The translations under genes were made by a program, and so were the position numbers. Positions 9,423-18,326 of a stretch of DNA of 64,000 nt are shown piece by piece. The first letter of the stretch is position 1; every line of letters starts with the position of its first letter. The DNA comes from an uncultured Gammaproteobacteria bacterium (GTDB taxonomy: Bacteria > Pseudomonadota > Gammaproteobacteria > Steroidobacterales > XN24), in NCBI GenBank assembly GCA_937924335.1, contig CALDWW010000014.1, forward strand, positions 50,734-114,733, read 5' to 3'. The notes under the pieces were generated by a model. It was not told the DNA's origin. It saw only the letters and a program-made list of their open reading frames with translations, and ran no database searches.

Positions 9423-9454
9423 GATGCATTATTGCATCGCAACATCTTTTTATA
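9423..9454 (-). promoter_or_regulatory. Putative fadE promoter and operator palindrome
   Basis: On the minus strand a TATAAA -10-like box lies at 9454-9449. Just downstream of the expected transcription start is a perfect inverted repeat, GATGCA-TTAT-TGCATC (9423-9438). Its position over the start of transcription fits a repressor operator. It does not match the FadR or PsrA consensus as I know them, so the regulator is unidentified. Confidence 0.4.
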
Positions 9455-9549
9455 CCGGATGGCGCTGGGCGCGGCAAGCCGGTCGATGCGTTTGCAGACC
9501 GACCGGGTCGGCCTGGCTCAACTGACGTGCCCCGCAATTAATGACCCGG

Positions 9550-10416
9550 TCAGGCAGTGTCCCCGAATACGAAGCGCATCGAAAGGTCGACTGCGGTGAC
9601 ATTCTTGGTGAGAGCGCCGACAGACACGAAATCGACGCCGGTCGCGGCGATATCCGTCAGGCCGTCGAGACTGACGTTCCCTGAAGCCTCAAGCAACGCC
9701 CGTGGCTCTTGTCCGCGATTCAGATCCACCGCGGCCCGCAGCTCTTCGAGCGTGAAGTTGTCCAGCAACAGAATGTCCGCGCCAGCGGCGAGCGCCTGCC
9801 GACACTCGTCAAGGGTCTCGACTTCGACTTCGACCGGCAGCTGATGACCCATGGAGCGGGCAGACTTGACCGCACGATCGATGCCGCCGGCCGCCATCAG
9901 ATGGTTCTCCTTGATAAGTATGCCGTCGAACAGGCCGGTGCGATGATTCCTGACACCCCCCACCGCAGCGGCGTACTTCTGCGCCGCCCGCAATCCGGGG
10001 ATCGTCTTGCGCGTGTCCAGGACCTGACAGCCGCTATCCGCGACAGCGTCAGCATACCTGCGAGCGATGGTGGCGGTGCCCGAAAGCAGCTGCATGAAGT
10101 TGAGTGCGGTCCGCTCCCCCGTTAGCAGGCCCCGGGCAGTCCCTTCAAGGGTGCACAGCAAGGTGTCTGCATCCACAATCTGGCCTTCTTCGACATGCCA
10201 TTGGACCTGGATCGACGGATCGAGCTGCAGGAAGACGCGATCGAACCACGGGATGCCGCACACGACCGCGCGCTCCCGGCTGACGACCGTGGCCGAGCCC
10301 CTGGTCTGAGGGGGAATGAGATTCGCGGTTATGTCTCCCTCGCCGATGTCTTCTTCCAGGGCGCGGATGACTGATAACTCGATGTCTGCAGGTATTTTTG
10401 TCTGTGGATGACTCAT
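9550..10416 (-). CDS. nadC: Nicotinate-nucleotide pyrophosphorylase (carboxylating)
   Basis: A 288-residue quinolinate phosphoribosyltransferase. It converts quinolinate and PRPP to nicotinate mononucleotide, CO2 and pyrophosphate in de novo NAD synthesis. Recognisable segments are EDIGEGDITA near the N-terminus, GERTALNFMQLLSGTAT, DTRKTIPGLR, HRTGLFDGILIKENH, LLDNF and the C-terminal VDFVSVGALTK. The start at 10416 was chosen because GGGAG stands 6 bases upstream and the length fits the family. A longer frame running to 10563 would overlap the sodB start and is rejected. The gene is divergent from sodB; nadA and nadB are not in the window. Confidence 0.95.
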   Translation of the reverse strand: MSHPQTKIPADIELSVIRALEEDIGEGDITANLIPPQTRGSATVVSRERAVVCGIPWFDRVFLQLDPSIQVQWHVEEGQIVDADTLLCTLEGTARGLLTGERTALNFMQLLSGTATIARRYADAVADSGCQVLDTRKTIPGLRAAQKYAAAVGGVRNHRTGLFDGILIKENHLMAAGGIDRAVKSARSMGHQLPVEVEVETLDECRQALAAGADILLLDNFTLEELRAAVDLNRGQEPRALLEASGNVSLDGLTDIAATGVDFVSVGALTKNVTAVDLSMRFVFGDTA

Positions 10417-10491
10417 GTTTGCTCCCGCCGCGCGCCCCAAGTATAGGTTCGGATGACCGGTCAGCCCACCGTGAGTGCGACGAAACCCATT

Positions 10492-10500
10492 TGCTATAAT
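10492..10500 (+). promoter_or_regulatory. Extended -10 promoter of sodB
   Basis: TGCTATAAT is a perfect extended -10 element (TGn plus consensus TATAAT), 63 bases before the sodB ATG. The -35 region at the usual spacing is poor, as is common for extended -10 promoters. A ribosome-binding site (GAGGAG) lies just before the ATG. Confidence 0.6.
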
Positions 10501-10562
10501 CGGCGAAACAGACAGACGGGCAATCCTGCCCGCCAATCGATCTGACCCACGAGGAGTATTCA

Positions 10563-11144
10563 ATGGCGCATACCCTGCCCGAGTTGCCCTATGCGATGGA
10601 CGCCCTGGAACCGCATCTTTCCCGCGAAACCCTGGAATACCACTATGGGAAACACCACAACACGTACGTCGTGAACCTCAATGGAATGGTTGAGGGTACG
10701 GAATTCGCGGATTCCTCTCTGGAGGACATCGTTCGCGGGTCATCGGGCCCGATGTTCAACAATGCAGCCCAGATCTGGAACCATTCGTTCTACTGGAACT
10801 GTCTTGGCCCGAATGGCGGCGGCGCGCCTGCCGGCGAGCTTGCCACAGCGATCGATGCGGCGTTCGGATCTTTCGAGTCGTTCAAGTCGGAGTTTTCCGA
10901 TAAAGCCGTGAAACTCTTCGGCTCAGGCTGGGCCTGGCTGGTCAGGCGCCCGGATGGCTCGCTGGCTATCAGTCAGACTGGTAATGCGGAGACGCCGCTG
11001 ACCGGCGATGAGGTGCCGTTGTTGACCTGCGACGTCTGGGAACATGCCTACTACATTGACTATCGCAATGCGCGACCGAAATACGTGGAAGCTTTCTGGA
11101 ATCTCGTGAATTGGGATTTCGTGGCCTCCAACTTCGCCGGCTGA
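10563..11144 (+). CDS. sodB: Superoxide dismutase [Fe]
   Basis: A 193-residue cytosolic enzyme that dismutates superoxide to O2 and H2O2. The metal ligands are visible in their family contexts: a His in [12 protein letters not shown], a His in IWNHSFYW, and the Asp and His of [12 protein letters not shown]. The [13 protein letters not shown] segment is the iron-type form, as in E. coli SodB. The length is typical. It has its own extended -10 promoter, a GAGGAG ribosome-binding site and a Rho-independent terminator, so it is probably a single-gene transcript. DUF1289, BON and grxD follow on the same strand. Confidence 0.96.
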   Translation: MAHTLPELPYAMDALEPHLSRETLEYHYGKHHNTYVVNLNGMVEGTEFADSSLEDIVRGSSGPMFNNAAQIWNHSFYWNCLGPNGGGAPAGELATAIDAAFGSFESFKSEFSDKAVKLFGSGWAWLVRRPDGSLAISQTGNAETPLTGDEVPLLTCDVWEHAYYIDYRNARPKYVEAFWNLVNWDFVASNFAG

Positions 11145-11180
11145 TGGCGAACTGCCCTTGGGTTGGCAGACCGAAATTCG

Positions 11181-11208
11181 GGGGTGACCGCAACGGGTCA
11201 CCCCTTTT
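11181..11208 (+). terminator. Rho-independent terminator after sodB
   Basis: A perfect 9-bp GC-rich stem (GGGGTGACC / GGTCACCCC) with the 6-base loop GCAACG is followed directly by TTTT. It begins 37 bases after the sodB stop and ends 25 bases before the next coding start. Confidence 0.8.
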
Positions 11209-11232
11209 CGGTGTCTCATGAAGGGCAGCCGC

Positions 11233-11439
11233 ATGATTCAGGCGACAGAATGGCGCGCGGCTGCGGAGACGGTGGCCTCTCCGTGTGTCGATGTCTGTCA
11301 GCTCGGCGACGACGGCGTCTGTGAAGGTTGCCTTCGGACAGCCGATGAGATCGCGCGATGGCCAGCCATGGCTGCCGAAGACCGCATACGAGTATTGTCC
11401 TCGCTTGATCGGCGCCGCACAGGGGACGGTGACCTTTAG
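11233..11439 (+). CDS. DUF1289 small cysteine-rich protein
   Basis: A 68-residue protein with the DUF1289 pattern: CVDVCQL, then CEGCLRTADEIARW. The four cysteines suggest binding of a metal or Fe-S cluster; the family has no firmly established function that I know of. The start at 11233 has AAGGG about 7 bases upstream and is preferred to an in-frame ATG at 11218. It sits between the sodB terminator and a BON lipoprotein gene, both on the same strand. Confidence 0.8.
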   Translation: MIQATEWRAAAETVASPCVDVCQLGDDGVCEGCLRTADEIARWPAMAAEDRIRVLSSLDRRRTGDGDL

Positions 11440-11456
11440 TCACTCTGGGGTAGAGA

Positions 11457-11876
11457 ATGGTGAAGCTAAGAATCAGGAATCCACTGGCGGTAGCCGCACT
11501 GGCATGTGCGCTGCTGATGGCATCGGGCTGCATTCCGGTACTTATCGGTGGCGCCGCTGTCGGCGGTTACTATCTAGGTAAGGACGACAGAGATCCCACC
11601 CAGATCGCGGCGGACAGCAGTATCACGGCGAAGGTGAAGTCGAAGTTCATCGCCGACAAGTACGTTGACGCCTTCGACATCAACGTGGATACCCACGCTG
11701 GCGTCGTGACTCTCCACGGGGACGTGACCAATACGGTGGCCCGGGAGCAGGCGGAGAAACTCGCGCGGAACGTTGACGGAGTGCAGTCCGTGGACAACCA
11801 GATCCGGATCGTCAGGCCGGTGAGCGAGTCAGACAAGACGACCGATGAGGACAAGCCTGCGGAGGCGGAAAGCTGA
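11457..11876 (+). CDS. BON-domain lipoprotein
   Basis: A 139-residue envelope lipoprotein. The signal peptide ends in the lipobox ASGC, with the lipidated Cys at about residue 25. It is followed by a Gly-rich segment (IGGAAVGGYYLG) and one BON domain at about residues 48-122 (GVVTLHGDVTN, then VDGVQSVDNQI). BON domains of the OsmY/YraP type bind phospholipid membranes and help maintain the outer membrane. YraP has two BON domains; this protein has one. GGGG stands about 7 bases before the ATG. It may be cotranscribed with DUF1289 (17-base gap). Confidence 0.85.
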   Translation: MVKLRIRNPLAVAALACALLMASGCIPVLIGGAAVGGYYLGKDDRDPTQIAADSSITAKVKSKFIADKYVDAFDINVDTHAGVVTLHGDVTNTVAREQAEKLARNVDGVQSVDNQIRIVRPVSESDKTTDEDKPAEAES

Positions 11877-11916
11877 TGCGGGCTGACAGGAATTAATTAA
11901 CCCGGAGGGAAGATCA

Positions 11917-12234
11917 GTGGAAGTAGTAGACAGGATCAAGGACACGATTGGCAGCGACCCGGTCGTGCTCTTCATGAAGGGGACGCCCGACTTTCCGCAG
12001 TGCGGATTCTCCGCCCAGGCGGTAGCGGCTCTGCGGGCCTGCGGCACGGAATTTTCCGCCGTCAATATCTTCGAGGATCCCGAGTTGCGTGAGGCGCTCA
12101 AGAGCTTTTCAAACTGGCCCACCTACCCGCAGCTCTATGTCGGTGGCGAACTGGTTGGTGGTTGCGACATCATCGTCGAGATGTACCACTCCGGCGAACT
12201 TGCCAAGCTGCTGGAGCAGGGGGACGCTGCCTGA
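11917..12234 (+). CDS. grxD: Monothiol glutaredoxin, Grx4 type
   Basis: A 105-residue CGFS-type glutaredoxin, the class that carries a [2Fe-2S] cluster with glutathione and delivers it in Fe-S biogenesis. The active site CGFS is at residues 29-32, preceded by FMKGTPDFPQ. The glutathione-binding WPTYPQLYV and GGCDII segments follow. The start is GTG at 11917 with GGAGGG about 8 bases upstream. Length and motifs match E. coli GrxD. It is convergent with rnt, with only 9 bases between the stops. Confidence 0.95.
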   Translation: MEVVDRIKDTIGSDPVVLFMKGTPDFPQCGFSAQAVAALRACGTEFSAVNIFEDPELREALKSFSNWPTYPQLYVGGELVGGCDIIVEMYHSGELAKLLEQGDAA

Positions 12235-12243
12235 CGCGGCTGC

Positions 12244-12900
12244 TTACTTGTTCTGGACTGCCGTGTAGACCGGCTGGACGAGATTGACCATGCGGCAAAA
12301 CAGGTCCGCGGTGATCTCGGCGTCGTAAGCTGCAGAGTGGGCAGACGAGGAATCCCACTCCATGCCCGCCGCGCCCGCTATGCGTGATAACACTGTCTGA
12401 CCGTAGACCACCCCGCCGAGCGTTGCTGTATCGAAGCTCGTGAAAGGATGGAACGGGTTGCGCCGGATGCCGGTTCTCTCCACGGCTGCATTTACAAAGC
12501 CGAGGTCGAAGAATGCATTGTGTCCGACCAGTATGGCACGCGTGCAGTCATTCTCCCGGACTGCGCTGCGGATGTCCCGGAATATTCTCTGCAATGCATC
12601 TTTCTCCGGGATCGCCGGCCTCAGCGGATGATCCGGCACGATGCCGTTGACTTCGAGTGCCGATGCTTCGATGTTGGCTCCCTCGAACGGTTGCACGTGG
12701 TAGCGGAAAGTCTCGCCGCGCATGAGACTGCCGTCCCCCTGGATTTCGACGAGGACGGCCGCTATCTCGAGCAATGCGTCTGTGGCCGAATTGAATCCAC
12801 CCGTCTCTACGTCGACGACCACAGGCAGGAATCCCCGAAACCTGCCGGACATGGGGAGCGGCTCATCGGCGCCCAGGTTGTCTTCGGTCAGACCAGTCAT
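12244..12900 (-). CDS. rnt: Ribonuclease T
   Basis: A 218-residue 3'-5' exoribonuclease of the DEDDh family that trims tRNA and other stable RNA 3' ends. Exo I is [11 protein letters not shown] (Asp30, Glu32), Exo II is [12 protein letters not shown] and Exo III is [10 protein letters not shown], so all catalytic acids and the general-base His are present. The length matches E. coli RNase T (215). The start codon overlaps the pyrC stop (ATGA), so it is translationally coupled as the last gene of the M17 peptidase-pyrC-rnt unit. Confidence 0.95.
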   Translation of the reverse strand: MTGLTEDNLGADEPLPMSGRFRGFLPVVVDVETGGFNSATDALLEIAAVLVEIQGDGSLMRGETFRYHVQPFEGANIEASALEVNGIVPDHPLRPAIPEKDALQRIFRDIRSAVRENDCTRAILVGHNAFFDLGFVNAAVERTGIRRNPFHPFTSFDTATLGGVVYGQTVLSRIAGAAGMEWDSSSAHSAAYDAEITADLFCRMVNLVQPVYTAVQNK

Positions 12901-13934
12901 GCTTCTTCCAGTCGCCAGCGGATCGGCTCGCCGCTGCGGAAAGGTACGAGTTCCTCCCCATCCGGCATGCGATAACTGGCCGGGGGTGTCCAGGGCGAGC
13001 GCACTAGCGTCACTGTACCGCGATTGCGTGGAAGCCCATAGAAATCAGGCCCGAAATGGCTGGCGAAGTCCTCCAGGCGATCCAGGTGCCCCGCCTCTTC
13101 GAATGCTTCCGCATAGAGTTCGATACCGGCGTGGGCCGAGTAGACCCCCGCACAACCACAGTCACTTTCTTTCCGCCCGCGCGCATGCGGGGCACTGTCG
13201 GTACCGAGGAAGAATTCGGGCTCTCCGCTCACGGCTGCTGCTAAAACCGCCTCACGATGTTGTTCGGCTTTCAGGATCGGGAGGCAGAAATGGTGTGGCC
13301 GGAAACCGCCGGCGAAGAGTGCATTGCGGTTGAGAAGGATATGTTGTGGCGTGATAGTGGCCGCGATCCCGGGTCGCGCACTCCTGACAAAATCTACAGC
13401 ATCCGCCGTCGTAATGTGCTCCAGGACGACTTTCAGTCTCTCGAAACGTCGCAGCAAGGGCGCCAGGGTTTCCTCGATGAAGCGTTTCTCGCGATCGAAG
13501 ATGTCGACCGCCGGATCGGTGGTCTCGCCGTGAACCAGCAGTGGCATACCGAGTCTCTGCATCGCTTCGAGGGCGGGCAGACAGTTGTCGAGCGAGGTGA
13601 CCCCCTGATCGGAGTGCGTCGTGGCGCCGGCCGGGTACAGCTTTACCGCGAACACCTTGCCGCTGGCTTTGGCCTCGGCAATGTCGTCAGGCGACGTGCT
13701 GTCAGTCAGATACAGGGTCATCAGGGGTTCGAAATCCGATCCGTCCGGAAGGCACGCAAGGATCCGGTCACGATAGGACAGGGCCGCGGCGGTCGTTGTG
13801 ACGGGCGGCGCCAGGTTGGGCATGATGATAGCGCGGGCAAATCTGGCTGCAGTATGGGTCAGCACGCCTGCCAGCATCGGACCGTCGCGAAGATGCAGGT
13901 GCCAGTCGTCGGGTCGCGAAATCTTCAGCCGCAT
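12897..13934 (-). CDS. pyrC: Dihydroorotase
   Basis: A 345-residue zinc hydrolase that cyclises N-carbamoyl-aspartate to dihydroorotate in pyrimidine synthesis. The N-terminal [10 protein letters not shown] supplies the first metal histidines. [18 protein letters not shown] holds the carbamylated Lys, [11 protein letters not shown] and [11 protein letters not shown] carry further His ligands, and [10 protein letters not shown] has the catalytic Asp. It is the E. coli-type (class II) enzyme by length and motifs. The start overlaps the stop of the upstream peptidase gene by one base (TGATG), and its stop overlaps the rnt start. Confidence 0.96.
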   Translation of the reverse strand: MRLKISRPDDWHLHLRDGPMLAGVLTHTAARFARAIIMPNLAPPVTTTAAALSYRDRILACLPDGSDFEPLMTLYLTDSTSPDDIAEAKASGKVFAVKLYPAGATTHSDQGVTSLDNCLPALEAMQRLGMPLLVHGETTDPAVDIFDREKRFIEETLAPLLRRFERLKVVLEHITTADAVDFVRSARPGIAATITPQHILLNRNALFAGGFRPHHFCLPILKAEQHREAVLAAAVSGEPEFFLGTDSAPHARGRKESDCGCAGVYSAHAGIELYAEAFEEAGHLDRLEDFASHFGPDFYGLPRNRGTVTLVRSPWTPPASYRMPDGEELVPFRSGEPIRWRLEEA

Positions 13935-15463
13935 CAGGCGATCTGGGTCTGATCTGAGTCAGGACGAAAGTCTTGGTCGAGGAGAAGATTCACCGTGAAT
14001 CGCACACCGAACCCGGTCACCGCTGACGGCACGAGCCCGAGACCACCCTTGTTGTGTCCCGCTGCGAGGTCCATGTGGATCCATGGAGTCTCATTGCTGA
14101 CGAAACGCCGAAGGAATCGAGCTGCCAGGATGTGGTCCCCGGAACTGTCGACCGAGCATTGAGAGACATCCGCGACCTTGCTGTCGATAGACTCGTCATA
14201 GTCGGCATCCATCGGGAAGCCCCAGACCCTTTCTCCACTGGCCCGGCCGGCCGATTTGAGCATGGGATACAGTCCCATCCGGTTGCTGAAGACGCCGCTA
14301 TATCGACTCGACAGGGCGTAAACGCAGGTGCCCGTCAGGGTCGCATAATCGATCATCGCCAGCGGAGATTCTGCATCGGCCAGGGCGAGCGCATCAGCGA
14401 GGGCCATGCGGCCTTCGGCGTCGGTGTGAATGATCTCGATGGTCGTGCCGTTACTGGCGGTCACGACGTCCCTGGACTTGTAGGCGCTGGGGCCAATCCG
14501 ATTCTCTGTTACCGCAAGCCAGCAGTCCACAGGATGTCTGTAGCCGAGCCGTGAGAGGGCCAGCAGCGTGCCGAGCGCGACGGCGCTGCCCTGCATGTCC
14601 TCGTGCATGTCCAGCATCGACTTGAAGGGTTTCAGATTGTTCCCGCCGGTGTCGAAGCAGATGCCTTTGCCTACCAGCGCCAGTGGCTTTCGGCCGGTGA
14701 CTTTCGGTGGCCGGTAGCGGATGTGGATGATCCCTGCATCTCTTGCCGCGTTGCCCTGAGATACCGCGAGGAACGCGCCGGCGCCTTTCCGGGCCAGAGC
14801 CTTCTCGTCGAGGAAACGCATCTTCCAGCCCTCATGGCGGGCGAGTTGCGTGGCGGCTTGTCGATAGCCCGCGGCGTCCAGCCGGTTTGGTGGCAGTGCG
14901 GTCAGCCAGCGCGCCAGATTGTTGCCATCCGCCTCTGCTAGCAAGCGCTTCGGGTTCAGACCGGCCGCCGGGGCAAATATCCGTAACCGTCGGAGCCGCG
15001 GAGCCGGGCTTGGCTTGCTCTTCTGGGATGGCAGTCGGAAGGTGCCAAGCAGAAGGGCACTGATCGCGGTGGATTGAAGCTCAAGTGTACTGGCCTCATC
15101 CCATCCGAGTGCAACGATGCCCACTGTTTCCGGATCGTCGCTGATAACGGTCGCTGCCGACTTCCGGATAGCCGTATGGGTGGCAAACGTATCTTTGTGC
15201 GGGTCACCCAGGAAAGCGACACAGACCGCTGCACGCCCCGCAGCAGGGAAGTGGGTGCTGAGCGGCCCCTTTGCCTCGGCAGGCCGGCGCCAGGCCAATG
15301 CAGCGAGTGAATCGCCAAAAGGCAGCTGATGCCACAACTCCTCGCCTGGAGACTCAGGCATAAGAACGAGCAAATGCTGCAGTCGTTTAAGCTGCCCTTC
15401 GGTAGGCAGGTTGCGACTGCGGCTTATGCTTATTTTCGTGGTTTCGGGGAGTAGTCCGACCAT
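13934..15463 (-). CDS. Leucyl aminopeptidase family (M17) protein
   Basis: A 509-residue cytosolic dizinc aminopeptidase. The C-terminal catalytic domain is clear: [15 protein letters not shown] (catalytic Lys and metal Asp), [25 protein letters not shown], and [15 protein letters not shown], the M17 signature whose usual N is replaced by H. The metal Asp and Glu and the catalytic Arg are kept. The N-terminal half is divergent. It resembles the shorter PepA-like group seen in several proteobacteria and may not be the main leucine aminopeptidase. It is the first gene of the coupled unit with pyrC and rnt, divergent from aceE. Confidence 0.88.
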   Translation of the reverse strand: MVGLLPETTKISISRSRNLPTEGQLKRLQHLLVLMPESPGEELWHQLPFGDSLAALAWRRPAEAKGPLSTHFPAAGRAAVCVAFLGDPHKDTFATHTAIRKSAATVISDDPETVGIVALGWDEASTLELQSTAISALLLGTFRLPSQKSKPSPAPRLRRLRIFAPAAGLNPKRLLAEADGNNLARWLTALPPNRLDAAGYRQAATQLARHEGWKMRFLDEKALARKGAGAFLAVSQGNAARDAGIIHIRYRPPKVTGRKPLALVGKGICFDTGGNNLKPFKSMLDMHEDMQGSAVALGTLLALSRLGYRHPVDCWLAVTENRIGPSAYKSRDVVTASNGTTIEIIHTDAEGRMALADALALADAESPLAMIDYATLTGTCVYALSSRYSGVFSNRMGLYPMLKSAGRASGERVWGFPMDADYDESIDSKVADVSQCSVDSSGDHILAARFLRRFVSNETPWIHMDLAAGHNKGGLGLVPSAVTGFGVRFTVNLLLDQDFRPDSDQTQIA

Positions 15464-15650
15464 AACCTCGGGTTGACCTGTTTAGACCAAACCCCGATGA
15501 TAACGGGGCGAAAAATGGGGCAATCAGGCTTGCCATTGCAACTTCCGGCGGGCCGCCATCCTAGCAGCTAAGAACTAACAAATCACGCGGGCGCGCAACC
15601 GCGCATTCCTGTTTTTCGACAACGTGGCGGGAGGAGTCAGGCAGGGCACG
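15464..15650. other. Divergent promoter region, M17 peptidase / aceE
   Basis: These 187 bases separate the peptidase start from the aceE ATG. A short inverted repeat CCCCG-N7-CGGGG lies at 15492-15508. A GGGAGGAG tract at 15629-15636 lies about 15 bases before the chosen aceE ATG. I did not find a PdhR-like operator or a convincing -35/-10 pair. Confidence 0.4.
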
Positions 15651-18314
15651 ATGACCAATCACCAGAAGTTTCTGGATGCTGATCCGCAGGAGACCCGGGA
15701 GTGGCTCGAATCTATCGAGTCGGTCCTGCGTGTCGAAGGGCCGGAGCGGGCTCACTATCTCATCGAACAGATCATCGACGAGACGCGGCGTACGGGCGTG
15801 TACCTGCCGTTTAGTCCGAACACCGCCTACGTAAACACGATTTCACCGGGCCGGGAAGCGTCTTACCCCGGAGACCGGGCCATTGAACGCCGCATCGAGG
15901 CGTTCCTTCGCTGGAATGCGATGGCCATGGTCGTGAACGCTAATAAGGTCAGCTCGGAGTATGGCGGCCACATTTCCAGTTACGCGTCGTCTGCAACTTT
16001 GTACGAAGTCGGGTTCAACCACTTCTGGCGCGGCCCCACGGCAGAGCATCGTGGTGACATGGTATTTATCCAGGGTCACTCGGCGCCGGGCATTTATGCA
16101 AGGGCGTTTCTGGAGGGTCGCCTGTCAGAGGACCAGTTACGACGATTCCGCCAGGAAGTTGGCGGGGGCGGACTGTCTTCCTATCCTCATCCCTGGCTGA
16201 TGCCCGACTATTGGCAGTTTCCGACCGTGTCGATGGGCCTGGGGCCGATGATGGCCATCTTCCAGGCTTTCTTCATGCGCTACATGGAACATCGCGATCT
16301 CGTCGATCAGACGGATCGCAAAGTCTGGGCTTTCCTCGGCGACGGGGAGATGGACGAACCCGAGTCCATGGGCGCCATCGGCCTGCCAGTCAGGGAGAAG
16401 CTCGATAACCTTGTGTTCGTCATCAACTGCAACCTGCAGCGGCTGGACGGACCGGTACGCGGCAACGGCAGCATCGTCCAGGAGCTGGAGGCCACTTTCC
16501 AGGGAGCGGGCTGGAAGGTCATCAAGGTGCTCTGGGGGACGCGCTGGGATCCGCTGTTCGCCCGCGACACCGATGGTCTCTTACGTCGGCGGATGGAAGA
16601 GGCGGTCGACGGCGAGTACCAGAACTTCAAAGCCAAGGGTGGGGCGTACACGCGCGAACATTTCTTCGGCAAGTATCCGGAATTGAAAGCGATGGTCGCA
16701 AACATGTCGGACGATGACATCTGGCGACTCAATCGAGGTGGGCATGACGCACGCAAGGTCTATGCCGCCTACCATGAGGCGATGCAAAGCGACGGTCGTC
16801 CCGTCGTGATTCTGGCCAAGACCGTGAAGGGTTACGGCATGGGCAGCGCGGGCGAGGGGCAGATGATTGCCCATCAACAGAAGAAGATGGATGAGGGCGC
16901 GATGCGGGCATTCCGCGATCGCTTCAACATCCCGATCCCTGATGAAGAGGTTGCCAAAGTGCCGTTCTTCCGGCCGCCGGAGAACAGCGAAGAGATGCAG
17001 TACCTGCGGGAACGACGCGAACGCCTGGGTGGTTATCTCCCGAAGCGCGTGACCGACGCGCCGCCGCTGGCGGTCCCGGACCTGTCTGCATTCGCTTCCC
17101 AGCTGGAGAGCACCGGGGAACGGGAGATATCGACCACCATGGCGCTCGTGCGAATGCTGACCGCTCTGGTCCGCGATAAGAGCATCGGTCGACACATCGT
17201 TCCGATCGTGCCCGACGAGGCGCGCACCTTCGGCATGGAAGGCATGTTCCGCCAGATCGGTATCTATTCAAGTGCGGGACAGCTTTACACGCCCCAGGAT
17301 GCTGATCAGCTCATGTTCTATAAGGAGGACAAAAACGGGCAGATACTGGAGATGGGGATTAACGAGGCAGGCGCTCTGTGCGCCTGGAATGCAGCCGGTA
17401 CTGCTTATGCGAATCACGGCGTCAACATGGTGCCGTTTTACATCTACTATTCGATGTTCGGATTCCAGCGTGTAGGCGATTTCGTCTGGGCAGCGGGCGA
17501 CATGCAGTCTCGCGGGTTCCTGATCGGGGGGACAGCAGGGCGTACGACCCTGGCAGGTGAGGGTCTGCAGCATCAGGACGGCCATAGTCATCTCCTGGCG
17601 TCCACGTACCCCAACTGTGTCTCCTACGATCCTGCGTACGCCTACGAGCTGGCAGTCATCGTTCACGACGGTCTGAAACGAATGTTCGAGAGACAGGAGA
17701 ATGTCTTCTACTACATCTCCTGTATGAATGAGAACTACGTGCAACCTGCGATGCCGGAGGGTGCGGAAGAGGGCATCCTGCGCGGGACCCATCGCATCAA
17801 GGAAGGCGTCGAGGGCGACATCCGTGTGCAGCTGCTGGGCTCCGGCACGATCCTCAGAGAGACGCTGGCGGCCGCTGACCTGCTACAAGATGACTTCGGC
17901 ATCCCCGCCGATGTGTGGAGCGTAACCAGCTTCAACGTCTTGCGCCGTGAAGCGCAGGACCTGGAGCGCTGGAACAGGCTGCACCCGATGGACGACCCGA
18001 AAACCAGTTACGTTGAGAAGTGTTTCGGCGACCGTCAGGGCCCCTTCGTCGCGGCGACGGACTACATGACGATCGTCGCCGACCAGATACGCCAATGGAT
18101 CCCGGGCCGGTACGTGACGCTTGGAACAGACGGATTCGGTCGCAGCGATGCTCGCCAGGCCCTGCGAGAGCACTTCGAAGTCGACCGCAATCACATTGCT
18201 GTTGCCGCACTGAAGGCGCTGGCGGACGAGGGCAAGGTCGGGAGAGGCAAGGTCGCGGAGGCCATCGAGCGTTACGGCATCGACCAAGAGAAGCCCAATC
18301 CGGTGGCGGACTAG
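15651..18314 (+). CDS. aceE: Pyruvate dehydrogenase E1 component
   Basis: An 887-residue homodimeric, thiamine diphosphate-dependent E1, the same length as E. coli AceE. It decarboxylates pyruvate and acetylates the E2 lipoyl groups. The ThDP motif GDGEMDEPES...NCNLQRLDGP is present, as are GGGLSSYPHPWLMPD, FVINCNLQRL, TVKGYGMG, EARTFGMEG, GFQRVGDFVWAAGD and the C-terminal LGTDGFGRSD. The ATG at 15651 was chosen because it gives the family length. A GTG at 15624 in frame would place the GGAGGAG tract inside the coding region. It is the first gene of aceE-aceF-lpd, 12 bases from aceF. Confidence 0.97.
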   Translation: MTNHQKFLDADPQETREWLESIESVLRVEGPERAHYLIEQIIDETRRTGVYLPFSPNTAYVNTISPGREASYPGDRAIERRIEAFLRWNAMAMVVNANKVSSEYGGHISSYASSATLYEVGFNHFWRGPTAEHRGDMVFIQGHSAPGIYARAFLEGRLSEDQLRRFRQEVGGGGLSSYPHPWLMPDYWQFPTVSMGLGPMMAIFQAFFMRYMEHRDLVDQTDRKVWAFLGDGEMDEPESMGAIGLPVREKLDNLVFVINCNLQRLDGPVRGNGSIVQELEATFQGAGWKVIKVLWGTRWDPLFARDTDGLLRRRMEEAVDGEYQNFKAKGGAYTREHFFGKYPELKAMVANMSDDDIWRLNRGGHDARKVYAAYHEAMQSDGRPVVILAKTVKGYGMGSAGEGQMIAHQQKKMDEGAMRAFRDRFNIPIPDEEVAKVPFFRPPENSEEMQYLRERRERLGGYLPKRVTDAPPLAVPDLSAFASQLESTGEREISTTMALVRMLTALVRDKSIGRHIVPIVPDEARTFGMEGMFRQIGIYSSAGQLYTPQDADQLMFYKEDKNGQILEMGINEAGALCAWNAAGTAYANHGVNMVPFYIYYSMFGFQRVGDFVWAAGDMQSRGFLIGGTAGRTTLAGEGLQHQDGHSHLLASTYPNCVSYDPAYAYELAVIVHDGLKRMFERQENVFYYISCMNENYVQPAMPEGAEEGILRGTHRIKEGVEGDIRVQLLGSGTILRETLAAADLLQDDFGIPADVWSVTSFNVLRREAQDLERWNRLHPMDDPKTSYVEKCFGDRQGPFVAATDYMTIVADQIRQWIPGRYVTLGTDGFGRSDARQALREHFEVDRNHIAVAALKALADEGKVGRGKVAEAIERYGIDQEKPNPVAD

Positions 18315-18326
18315 CGGGGGGCGACG

